Assembly: GCA_021371965.1 (NCBI GenBank)
Contig: JAJFVE010000124.1
Location: forward strand, 1-42,468
DNA from: Planctomycetaceae bacterium
Lineage (GTDB): Bacteria > Planctomycetota > Phycisphaerae > SM23-33
Direction: 5' to 3'
Length of the DNA stretch: 42,468 nt
A program made the position numbers and the translations under genes. Below the pieces are notes generated by a model. It did not search any database. It was not told the origin of the DNA and saw nothing but the letters and a program-made list of their open reading frames with translations. This document shows, piece after piece, positions 8,724 to 15,675 of this stretch (position 1 is its first letter; every line of letters starts with the position of its first letter).

Positions 8724-8928
8724 TCAAAAGCGGAGAAGACCCGGTTGCGGGGCCGAGATGTTCGCCGGCGACAGGCCTCCCGGTGGCCACCTGGTAGAGC
8801 AGAGGCTGAAAAAGATAATGGTTACGCCGGTCGATCAAAGTGACCTGGACCGCCGCGTGTTTGAGGCCGAGAACAGCCTGAAGTCCCCCGAATCCGCCGC
8901 CGACCACTACCACACGTGGCACCGCCAT
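8724..8928 (-). pseudogene. N-terminal remnant of a type II NADH dehydrogenase, frameshifted and truncated
   Basis: From ATG at 8928 the first 50 codons give a perfect FAD-binding start, [11 protein letters not shown], followed by [14 protein letters not shown], as in NDH-2. The frame is then lost at about 8780. Skipping one G gives [11 protein letters not shown], the expected NDH-2 continuation, followed quickly by a stop at 8724-8726. The remaining roughly 350 residues of a normal NDH-2 (about 400-450) are absent. A GAGG site still precedes the start, 22 bases after the DUF488 stop. The bases from 8533 to 8723 show nothing else I recognise. An assembly error could explain the one-base shift but not the loss of the rest. 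Confidence 0.75.
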
Positions 8929-8950
8929 GATGGTGGCCTCAAGAGCTGCT

Positions 8951-9328
8951 TCAGCCCAGCATCCGCTCCAGAAAGTGTTTCAAGATCACCGCCTGGTTAT
9001 GCTCTTCGTCCTTCGCGCTGTAGACGAGTGTGATCGCAGCTTTCTCGGTCGAGGAGAGCAACCGCTCAATCAAATGGCCTTTGCGTTTTAGCTCAGACCA
9101 GTAGCGCCGCTTGAATTCGGGCCACTTGGCCGGATCATGCCCAAACCAGTGGCGCAGTTCATCGCTCGGCCCAAGGTCCTTCATCCACAGGTCGATCTTG
9201 GCGCGAGCCTTCGTGAAGCCTCGCGGCCAAAGCCGGTCGACCAAGACGCGAAAGCCGTCCTTGCTTGAGGGGGCCTCATAGATCCGCTTTGCGATGATTG
9301 TCACTCTGGTCCTTGTGGCAGCAGCCAT
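8951..9328 (-). CDS. DUF488 family protein (YeaO-like)
   Basis: A 125-residue cytoplasmic protein with the family landmarks: basic start [38 protein letters not shown]-x-K-D-L-G-P-S-x-E-L-R-x-W-F-G-H-D and the C-terminal [17 protein letters not shown]. The biochemical role is unknown; the family often occurs in accessory and stress-related loci. The ATG at 9328 was chosen because GAAGGAGTAGGC lies directly upstream, although the frame is open 7 codons further. It precedes the broken NDH-2 fragment on the same strand. Confidence 0.88.
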   Translation of the reverse strand: MAAATRTRVTIIAKRIYEAPSSKDGFRVLVDRLWPRGFTKARAKIDLWMKDLGPSDELRHWFGHDPAKWPEFKRRYWSELKRKGHLIERLLSSTEKAAITLVYSAKDEEHNQAVILKHFLERMLG

Positions 9329-9372
9329 GCCTACTCCTTCTGACGCCACCTTCTGTGCGGCATCGTTCTGGA

Positions 9373-9378
9373 ATTATA
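9373..9378 (-). promoter_or_regulatory. Candidate -10 box for DUF488 gene
   Basis: A perfect TATAAT on the minus strand lies 45 bases before the DUF488 ATG. A convincing -35 at 16-18 bases is not seen (TTGATG is 14 bases upstream), so the promoter is tentative. Confidence 0.3.
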
Positions 9379-9484
9379 CGCGGATGGCCAAGCATCAATT
9401 TTGAGCGATCGGTGAAGCATATGCTTTGGGCTGACGAGTTGGCGACCGGATCTCGCCAGGCGACGAGCCGGCGGGAGGCCATCG

Positions 9485-9610
9485 ATGGAAGACCGACTTT
9501 ATGTTGAGTTAACGCACGAATTGGCGGAGCTACGAAAGAGCCTCGCGCCTATACTTATGCTTGTTGCTAGACTGAAAGGAGCTCGTCATGTGCCAAACTT
9601 GTGGCTGTGA
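9485..9610 (+). CDS. Candidate 41-residue helical microprotein
   Basis: A short frame (ATG 9485, TGA 9608-9610) encoding 41 residues, beginning MEDRLYVELTHELAELRKSL. It has a strong ribosome-binding site, GGGAGG, 6 bases before the ATG. The first 30 residues are a heptad-like amphipathic helix (L and V spaced at 3-4) leading into a hydrophobic patch APILMLVARLKG; the tail is basic. Its 3' end overlaps the next small gene by 23 bases in another frame, suggesting coupled translation. I recognise no family. It could be a chance frame, but the ribosome-binding site and periodicity argue for a gene. Confidence 0.45.
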   Translation: MEDRLYVELTHELAELRKSLAPILMLVARLKGARHVPNLWL

Positions 9611-9713
9611 GCCCTGCGTCAAATGCGGGCGAGAGATCAAGGACAAGGTCTGCTCGGGCTGCCAGAAGCCATCAGACAAATGCACCTGCAAGCCAGTGAA
9701 GAAGAAAAAATAG
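9588..9713 (+). CDS. 41-residue cysteine-rich microprotein upstream of nitric oxide reductase
   Basis: ATG 9588 to TAG 9711-9713, preceded by AAAGGAG at 9575-9581. Nine of 41 residues are Cys (positions 2, 5, 7, 10, 13, 22, 25, 32, 34), in four CxxC or CxC clusters: MCQTCGC, CVKC, CSGC and CTC. The protein ends in K-P-V-K-K-K-K. The pattern suggests a small zinc or iron-sulfur/metal-thiolate protein, or a thiol-based NO or metal sensor, and the lysine tail could bind nucleic acid or membrane lipid. These roles are inference. The qNOR gene starts 22 bases later, so the two are probably co-transcribed. Confidence 0.72.
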   Translation: MCQTCGCEPCVKCGREIKDKVCSGCQKPSDKCTCKPVKKKK

Positions 9714-9735
9714 TTCTGAAGGGGAAACAACGCTC

Positions 9736-12030
9736 TTGATCGAAGGCGGCTTAATCCCGTCTGGCAATCTGCGGCCGGGCTGGCGGTACGCGGCTCTAGG
9801 CATCGTGATTGCGGAGTTCGTCGCCCTAGGCTGGATCGCCGCCAACGCCTACTCCATCAAGCCGCCCGTTCCCGAGAAGGTGGTTGGCCCGGCCGGCACG
9901 GTCGTCTTCACTGGTGCCGACATCGTTGCCGGCCAGCAGATCTTTCTTCGCTACGACCTGATGGACAACGGCACGCTGTGGGGTCACGGCGCCTATCTAG
10001 GGCCAGACTTCACTGCCTCTTATCTTCACCAACTAGCCATGGACGCGAAGGCCTGGCTCTCACAACGACGGCCTGCTGACTCGCCGGCCGCTCGAAATGG
10101 AGAGTTGACGGCTGAAGTCGGCGCCTTGCTGGCCGAAAACCGCTATAACCCTGCCTCGGGCGTTTTGGCCTTCACGCAGCCGGAGGCAGATTCCTACATT
10201 AGGCAACTCGAACAGTGGCGGGCCTATTTCACCAATGCCGCCCAGAACCGCGGCCTACCCAGGGCGATGATCAGTGATCCTGAAGAACTGCGGCAACTGA
10301 CGGCGTTCTTCGCCTGGTCGGCTTGGGCGACCGTCGCGCGTGTCCCTGGCCGATCCTACTCCTATACGAACAACTTCCCCTACGAACCGGCGATTGGCAA
10401 CGGCCCCTCGTCGGCCGCGATCCTCTGGAGCGGACTGAGCCTGATCACGCTTTTGGCCGGCACGGCGGCCGTGCTGCTGGCCTTCGGGAAGTTCGACTAC
10501 CTGGGCTGGCGCGCCAAGGACCGGCAGGCGCACATCCATCCCAGTCTGCTGCCCGGTGTAGCCAGCCCCAGCCAGCGGGCGACCCTCAAGTTCTTCCTGG
10601 CCGTCGCCCTGATGTTTCTGGGCCAAGTGCTGGTGGGGGGCGGAGTCGCGCATTTCCGTGCCCAACCGGAAGGCTTCTACGGGCTGGACTTGGCGGCGAT
10701 ATTCCCCAGCAACATTCTGCGGAGCCTGCACCTGCAACTGGCGATCTTCTGGATCGCGACGGCGTTCGTCGCCGGCGGAGCCTTTCTGGCATCCGCCCTG
10801 GGGGGGACTGAGCCTCGCGGTCAGGTCAAGACGCTCAACGTTCTGTTCATTCTGCTCCTGGTCATCGTGACTGGCACGCTCGTGGGCGACGTTCTGGGCG
10901 TGCGGCAGGTGGTTGGCAAGTGGTGGTACTGGTTCGGCAATCAGGGCTGGGAGTATCTCCAGTTGGGGCGGTTCTGGCAGTGGGCGTTGGTGGCGGCGCT
11001 ACTGATCTGGGCGATGTTCCTGGTCCGTGCGCTCCAGCCATCCTGGCGGCGAAAGGAGCACCGAGAACTGTCGGCCTTGTTCCTGTTGACGGCTTTTACG
11101 ATCCCCATCTTCTACCTCCCTGCCCTGTTCTTCACGGGCAAGACGAACTTCACTGTGGTGGATACCTGGCGATTCTGGATCATCCACCTGTGGGTGGAAG
11201 GATTCTTCGAGTTGTTTGCGACGGTGATGGTCGCCGTGCTCTTCTATAAGATGGACATGGTTAGCCGCCGAACCGCCACTCGCGTGATCTACCTGGATGC
11301 GATCCTGTTCCTAGGCAGCGGCATACTGGGCACCGGGCACCACTGGTACTGGACCGGCCAGAGCACGGTATCGATGGCGCTGTCGGCGACTTTCTCGGCC
11401 ATGGAGGTGGTGCCCCTGATCCTGCTGACGCTGGATGCCTCGGCGTTTGTCCGCCTGACTCGCAGCCGCTGCGATGAATGCGGTCAACCGGTGAACATGC
11501 CGCACAAGTGGACCTTCTACTTCCTGATCGCCGTCGGCGTGTGGAACTTCATCGGCGCGGGTATCTTCGGATTCCTGATCAATTTGCCCGTGATCAGCTA
11601 CTATCAGGCCGGAACTAACCTTACCGCCAACCACGCCCACGGAGCGATGATGGGCGTATTTGGAATGTTGGGGATTGCGTTCCTGGTTTTCGCGCTACGG
11701 CAGATGTCCGCCGAGGCAGACTGGGTCCGCACTCAAAAATATGTCAAGGTATCATTCTGGGGCCTTAACATCGGGCTAGGGCTGATGATAGTTCTGAGCC
11801 TGTTCCCCACAGGCGTGCTGCAACTCTACGATGTGATCCTGAACGGTTATTGGCATGGCCGTAGCGCCGCCTTCCTAAACTCGCCTCTCATGAGTCGCCT
11901 GGAGTGGGCCCGCCTACCCGCAGACATTATCTTCATCGTGCTGGGAGTCGTTCCGTTGGTGATAGCGGCCGTTCGCACTTGGTTGATGTCGCAGAGACAC
12001 CGTTCCGAGTCGACCACTGGCCGCATCTGA
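9736..12030 (+). CDS. norZ: Quinol-dependent nitric oxide reductase (qNOR)
   Basis: A 764-residue single-chain NO reductase of the heme-copper oxidase superfamily: 2 NO to N2O at the cytoplasmic membrane, with electrons from quinol. The N-terminal extension fused to the NorB core (first helix about 18-38, then the periplasmic domain with VFTGADIVAGQQIF and GHGAYLGPDF) is the qNOR arrangement. Expected ligands are present: H484 and E488 (HLWVEGFFE), H535-H536 (GTGHHWYW) for FeB, and H633 and H635 (NHAHGAMMG) for the hemes. The start is TTG at 9736, with AAGGGG 11 bases upstream; no ATG fits. The 213 bases after it hold no gene I can support. Confidence 0.95.
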   Translation: MIEGGLIPSGNLRPGWRYAALGIVIAEFVALGWIAANAYSIKPPVPEKVVGPAGTVVFTGADIVAGQQIFLRYDLMDNGTLWGHGAYLGPDFTASYLHQLAMDAKAWLSQRRPADSPAARNGELTAEVGALLAENRYNPASGVLAFTQPEADSYIRQLEQWRAYFTNAAQNRGLPRAMISDPEELRQLTAFFAWSAWATVARVPGRSYSYTNNFPYEPAIGNGPSSAAILWSGLSLITLLAGTAAVLLAFGKFDYLGWRAKDRQAHIHPSLLPGVASPSQRATLKFFLAVALMFLGQVLVGGGVAHFRAQPEGFYGLDLAAIFPSNILRSLHLQLAIFWIATAFVAGGAFLASALGGTEPRGQVKTLNVLFILLLVIVTGTLVGDVLGVRQVVGKWWYWFGNQGWEYLQLGRFWQWALVAALLIWAMFLVRALQPSWRRKEHRELSALFLLTAFTIPIFYLPALFFTGKTNFTVVDTWRFWIIHLWVEGFFELFATVMVAVLFYKMDMVSRRTATRVIYLDAILFLGSGILGTGHHWYWTGQSTVSMALSATFSAMEVVPLILLTLDASAFVRLTRSRCDECGQPVNMPHKWTFYFLIAVGVWNFIGAGIFGFLINLPVISYYQAGTNLTANHAHGAMMGVFGMLGIAFLVFALRQMSAEADWVRTQKYVKVSFWGLNIGLGLMIVLSLFPTGVLQLYDVILNGYWHGRSAAFLNSPLMSRLEWARLPADIIFIVLGVVPLVIAAVRTWLMSQRHRSESTTGRI

Positions 12031-12243
12031 GTCGTCTGTCGGCAAACACGATCTGACAAGCCAATGGTATCCGGCATGGGGCTACTCGACACGCTAATAC
12101 ACGACCATGCTAGTCATACCTATCATCTTGCGCGAGACACAGGAGTCATTCCTCCACTCGATGGCCCGCTTGGCCGACGGGATCGGTAACCTCCGCCTTC
12201 CCACGCCAGCTAGAATGTGCCACAGAAAGGAAGGAGGCAGGCC

Positions 12244-12507
12244 ATGATCATCTTGTTCCAGTTCGAGGGGTGTGAGAGTTCACAGCCGGTGCGGCAGCGT
12301 TTGACCGAGCTGGCCATCGATTTCATCGCCGTCAATGCACCCGAAAAACACCCGGAGAAAGACCAGGTGATGGTCAAGCTGTTTGGCAGCGCGAAGACCC
12401 CAGCCCTGTGGGACACGATGGCTGGCGCGCTGGTTATGGGCCGGGAAGAGTGCCTGAAGCACTTGGACAGGCTCGCCGCTATCACGGGCACGGGACAGGC
12501 TCGTTAG
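12244..12507 (+). CDS. Glutaredoxin-like protein, single active-site cysteine
   Basis: An 87-residue protein with a thioredoxin-fold N-terminus: short strand MIILFQFEGC, then C-E-S-S in place of the usual C-P-x-C, helix PVRQRLTELAIDF and a second strand. A TPALWD segment holds the usual cis-Pro (KTPALWD), followed by a C-terminal helix after MGREECLKHLDRL. It is probably monothiol (Cys10), so it could act on glutathionylated or nitrosylated thiols, or resemble the GST N-terminal domain. GGAGG lies 9 bases before the ATG. It follows qNOR on the same strand. Confidence 0.7.
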   Translation: MIILFQFEGCESSQPVRQRLTELAIDFIAVNAPEKHPEKDQVMVKLFGSAKTPALWDTMAGALVMGREECLKHLDRLAAITGTGQAR

Positions 12508-12575
12508 GCCGATCAGCCCGGCTCTATTGGCTCACAAAAGAGACTCCAAGAATAGCTTATGGTGCCGAGCTTGGG

Positions 12576-12608
12576 GCCGCCGCCACCACGCTGATCATTG
12601 CGTTGGGG
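12576..12608 (+). pseudogene. Short remnant similar to the HPP gene downstream
   Basis: Thirty-three bases encode AAATTLIIALG, identical to the HPP protein segment encoded at 14189-14221; 28 of 33 bases agree and most differences fall at third positions. No further similarity is evident on either side. It may be what is left of a second HPP copy, or coincidence. The rest of 12508-12797 contains only the small minus-strand frame listed separately. Confidence 0.3.
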
Positions 12609-12747
12609 TCATTGGAGCGTGGAGCGGAGGGCCTTGGCCCGATTCCGTATCATGCATGACGACCTGATAAGCCCAAGCCCTCTCCGCTAAGCGTCTCTCC
12701 AGCCGTTCACAGGCCGGGCTGCCGGCTTTCATATGCAGCGTCATCAT
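12595..12747 (-). CDS. Possible truncated glutaredoxin-like small protein
   Basis: ATG 12747 to TGA 12595-12597 gives 50 residues beginning MMTLHMKAGSPACERLERRL. A GGGAG site lies about 8 bases upstream. The layout of strand, S-P-A-C, helix and A-Y-Q-V-V resembles the first half of a glutaredoxin, again with one Cys, but the second half of the fold is missing. It could be a decayed gene, a microprotein or a chance frame. It runs opposite to the glutaredoxin-like gene upstream. Confidence 0.3.
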   Translation of the reverse strand: MMTLHMKAGSPACERLERRLAERAWAYQVVMHDTESGQGPPLHAPMTPTQ

Positions 12748-12797
12748 GTCTCGCGCTCCCTATCCATTCCATTCTACGCGGGTCTTGTGCGCAGCCA

Positions 12798-13736
12798 TCA
12801 GGCGACAGTCGCGTCTCCGGTAGCCGGACAGGCCTTCAGATGGCCCTGTTCCTGGAGGTGGTTCAGGAGCATGAAATAGTAGATGATGCCGCCGTACGTC
12901 CGCCAACGTTTGATCACGCGATGCACACCTTCGTAATTGAGGCGCTCGTCAAGGTGCAGCCACTTGGCCAACTTGTTCTGGAAGCCCACGTCGTCGGCAG
13001 GAAACACGTTCAGCCGCCGCAGCCCCCGCAAAAGAACGTACTGAGCTGACCACCGGCCGATCCCTTTGAGGCGAGTGAGATAATCGACGGCCGTCTCGTC
13101 ATCGAGCGCGTGGACGGCCTCCAGATCGAGCCGACCCTCCGCGACCGCCTGAGCCAGTTCGAGGATCGTCCCCGCCTTGTTTCGGCTATAGCCCATGGCT
13201 TGCAGGTCCGCGATGTCGGCACCACCCAGGTCGGCTGGACGCGGGAACGCGTGGGAACCGGCGTGAGAAGCCGGGCCGAACCGCTCGGCTAGGAGGTTCA
13301 TCAGGAGGATGCCAACTGTCAGCGACAACTGTTGGCACGACACGGCGTTGACCAGAGCCTCCCAGACACTCAGGAAACATGGCGGACGCAGCCCCTGGAA
13401 TCGCCTCGCCAGAACGCCCAGCCTTTGCTGACCGGCCGCGAACTGATGAAACCCGCCGAGGTCGAGATCCAGCCCCAAAAGATGCGTCAACATCTGCGCC
13501 GCCTGCTGCTGCTGACGTGGCCCGGGGCGGCTGGCGACAAACTCCACGGCCAGTTGCGGCCGCTCGGGCGGGGCGGTCTGCGTCACCAATGTCTCCACCG
13601 GTGTGTCGCCCAGCAGCAGGACGCGGCGATACTCTCGGCCATTCCAGCGATCGATCCGGTTGCGATAGTCGCGCCGCAGTGCCCACACGGTCAAGTCGAG
13701 GCGGAAGGGTGGCACGGATTGGAGTTGGAGTACCAT
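12798..13736 (-). CDS. DNA-3-methyladenine glycosylase II (AlkA-like)
   Basis: A 312-residue HhH-GPD glycosylase that removes alkylated bases. The N-terminal AlkA_N-type beta domain covers about residues 1-110. The HhH-GPD core has the hairpin LKGIGRWSAQYVLLRGL followed by F-P-A-D-D-V-G, where D249 is the expected catalytic Asp (E. coli AlkA D238). No iron-sulfur cluster cysteines follow, as in AlkA. The ATG at 13736 has AGAAAGGAG about 14 bases upstream, and the N-terminal strand fits. Its position between redox and NO genes suggests repair of damage from alkylating or nitrosating agents, which is inference. Confidence 0.88.
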   Translation of the reverse strand: MVLQLQSVPPFRLDLTVWALRRDYRNRIDRWNGREYRRVLLLGDTPVETLVTQTAPPERPQLAVEFVASRPGPRQQQQAAQMLTHLLGLDLDLGGFHQFAAGQQRLGVLARRFQGLRPPCFLSVWEALVNAVSCQQLSLTVGILLMNLLAERFGPASHAGSHAFPRPADLGGADIADLQAMGYSRNKAGTILELAQAVAEGRLDLEAVHALDDETAVDYLTRLKGIGRWSAQYVLLRGLRRLNVFPADDVGFQNKLAKWLHLDERLNYEGVHRVIKRWRTYGGIIYYFMLLNHLQEQGHLKACPATGDATVA

Positions 13737-13804
13737 GGTGACAAAGCCAAGCTCCTTTCTATTGTAGGGCTGCCGATGGCTATACTTTTGAGAAAGGGCT
13801 CGGC

Positions 13805-14335
13805 ATGCCAAAGAACCGTGGTTTGGCGGGCACCGCGTTGGGCATCCCCGACCTCGTTTGGATGCCGCTGGTCACCGGCGCACTGATGCTGATCGCGGGA
13901 GGCATGGGCTACGTCTTTCATCAGCCATGGATGTTTCCGAGCCTGGGCCCCACCGCCTTCATGCAGGCCTGCCGACCGAACGATCGGTCGTCGGGCCTCT
14001 ACAGCACGCTGGTTGGCCACTCCATTGGCATCGCCGCCGGTTATCTTGCCGTCTGGATTTTCGCCGCCCACCTGCCGCCGCTGGTGCACGTAAGCGACTA
14101 TGTAACGCCGCCTCGCATGTGGGCCGCGGCTGTCTCGGTGGGCGCAACCATGCTCGGTCACACGCTCCTGCGGTGCTACCATCCCCCCGCGGCCGCCACC
14201 ACGTTGATCATCGCCCTGGGGGTGTTCCAAATCAGTTGGCACGACGCGGGCGGGCTGGTCATGGGCATCCTCATCGTGGCTTGCTGCGGTGAACTGCTCC
14301 GCCGCCTCCGCCGCGATGGACGTGTTGGCGAATAA
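13805..14335 (+). CDS. HPP family integral membrane protein
   Basis: A 176-residue protein with four to five membrane helices and the family signature. The first helices run through WMPLVTGALMLIAGGMGYVF, then P-S-L-G-P-T-A-F, the loop LVGHSIGIAAGYLAVW, and finally YHPPAAATTLIIALGVFQ, which contains the H-P-P motif that names the family. Plant and cyanobacterial HPP proteins have been linked to nitrite transport across membranes. Given qNOR and two hemerythrins nearby, nitrite or NO-related transport is a reasonable inference. The ATG has AAAGGG about 8 bases upstream. It converges on the hemerythrin genes with a 20-base gap. A possible remnant of a second copy lies at 12576. Confidence 0.88.
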   Translation: MPKNRGLAGTALGIPDLVWMPLVTGALMLIAGGMGYVFHQPWMFPSLGPTAFMQACRPNDRSSGLYSTLVGHSIGIAAGYLAVWIFAAHLPPLVHVSDYVTPPRMWAAAVSVGATMLGHTLLRCYHPPAAATTLIIALGVFQISWHDAGGLVMGILIVACCGELLRRLRRDGRVGE

Positions 14336-14355
14336 GGGTGCCGAGCGGAGGCCGG

Positions 14356-14910
14356 TCATGTGGCAGAGATCAGGCATTCCTCATACAGCCTCTGGGCGAG
14401 ACCCTCCAGTCGTCTGCGGGTCTCCAAGCCGATCTGTCTATCTGCCTGGGAGAAGTGCACATTCAGGGCCTCCAAATCGTCTTGCAGGAGCACCTTCCTG
14501 CTCATCGGAAACAGGAGATAATCCTCTTTCCAGATGTGTCCCGGATACATCTCCGCCAGCTCCCTCAGGCGATGTTCGGCAGCAGGATCGGACTGCCCGG
14601 CCATCTGCGCCGATCTCGCCAGGTCGTCCATCAGGGCATGGAGTTTCTGGTGCTCGTGGACCAGCGCACCGATGGGACAGCCCTGGGCCGGCACACCCTT
14701 GGCCGTCAACGCCGGGAACAGGTGCTGTTCTTCTTTGACATGATGGCATTGGCCCACGTACGTTTGAAGGAATTCCAGCACCTCACCAATCGTCTGGCAC
14801 TTGTCCTGGCCGCTCTGAACGACATCCGCCAGAACGGCCATCGTTCCCACGACTTTCAGGATGGTTCGATGCTCGGCTTCCAGGACGTCGATGGCATCAA
14901 GCGAGTTCAT
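14356..14910 (-). CDS. Hemerythrin domain protein 1
   Basis: A 184-residue cytoplasmic four-helix protein with a diiron-binding pattern: H14 (EAEHR), H56/H57 with E60/E61 (CHHVKEEQHLFP), H85/H87 (HEHQ), H125 and E129 (PGHIWKEDYLLFP). Such proteins bind O2 or NO or act in repair of iron-sulfur centres (YtfE/RIC-like). C-terminal residues 140-184 form an extra helix. It is co-directional with, and 33 bases downstream of, the second hemerythrin. The start has GAGG about 9 bases upstream. Confidence 0.9.
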   Translation of the reverse strand: MNSLDAIDVLEAEHRTILKVVGTMAVLADVVQSGQDKCQTIGEVLEFLQTYVGQCHHVKEEQHLFPALTAKGVPAQGCPIGALVHEHQKLHALMDDLARSAQMAGQSDPAAEHRLRELAEMYPGHIWKEDYLLFPMSRKVLLQDDLEALNVHFSQADRQIGLETRRRLEGLAQRLYEECLISAT

Positions 14911-14943
14911 GTCGGAATCCTCGTTCTGTCCAGGGCAGATGGA

Positions 14944-15483
14944 TCATCTTGGTGGCACGCCCTGTAACTGTTCCGCCAATTCGTGGGCCATTTGGTGGTA
15001 TCGCTCATGCACGCCGGGGCCGATCTCCTGCTGCTCGATCTGGTCGAATCTCCGTTCGAGTTCTCGGTCCTCCTCCTCAGAGACCAACTGGTCGGCTACC
15101 GGAAAGACCTCGGTGTTCTCCTTTTCAATGTGGCGATGAAGCAGCTTAGAATACTCCAGAAGTGATCTTCGGATCACCACGATGGCATCCCGAAGCGTCG
15201 CAAGGTACTGGCGGCCTTGCTGATGTTCGTCCAGCAGAACTGCAATCGGCTCTTCTGTGCAGTGCATGCCATGCTGGCAGAGCTGAGGAAAAAGGCACTT
15301 TTCCTCCTTTCTGTGATGGCAACGATCAACAAAGGCCGCGAAGAACTCCAGTATCTCCGCCAGACGCCGCCAATCCGGAACCTGGCCTTCGGCAGTACCC
15401 TCGATCTGTCTCTGCACTGCCTGCACGACCATCAGGATCACATCGTGCTCATGCTTGAGGATTTCGGTTGCCTTATGCGCCAT
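14944..15483 (-). CDS. Hemerythrin domain protein 2
   Basis: A 179-residue paralogue of the downstream hemerythrin, with equivalent ligands: H11/H13 (KHEHD), H56/H57 and E60 (CHHRKEEKCLFP), H87 (DEHQ), H118 and E122 (HRHIEKENTEVFP). The spacing matches that of its neighbour, so the pair probably arose by duplication, although they have diverged considerably. It is likely cytoplasmic and may bind NO or O2 or buffer iron. A TTGGAG site precedes the ATG at 15483. The 192 bases between it and the transketolase hold no gene I trust. Confidence 0.9.
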   Translation of the reverse strand: MAHKATEILKHEHDVILMVVQAVQRQIEGTAEGQVPDWRRLAEILEFFAAFVDRCHHRKEEKCLFPQLCQHGMHCTEEPIAVLLDEHQQGRQYLATLRDAIVVIRRSLLEYSKLLHRHIEKENTEVFPVADQLVSEEEDRELERRFDQIEQQEIGPGVHERYHQMAHELAEQLQGVPPR

Positions 15484-15675
15484 GGTAGGGCTCCAATAGT
15501 CTAGCGTATTCTAGGCGCATCGCCGTTCGCGCATCGCAGCCTGGTAATGCCGCACATGCTTGCTGATGCGCCAACAATCATCATGCCGGCCAAACTCAAC
15601 CTGCCTAGCCAAGCCAAGTGGCCGGTGTACACGAGAAGAACCTCGTCCGGGATCGGAACGCCACGATACCTACCA

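Noticed and set aside
9395..9412. FNR/NNR-type box before the qNOR operon (TTGAGCGATCGGTGAA)
   Set aside because: The right half does not match the inverted TTGAT consensus, so no regulator site is claimed.
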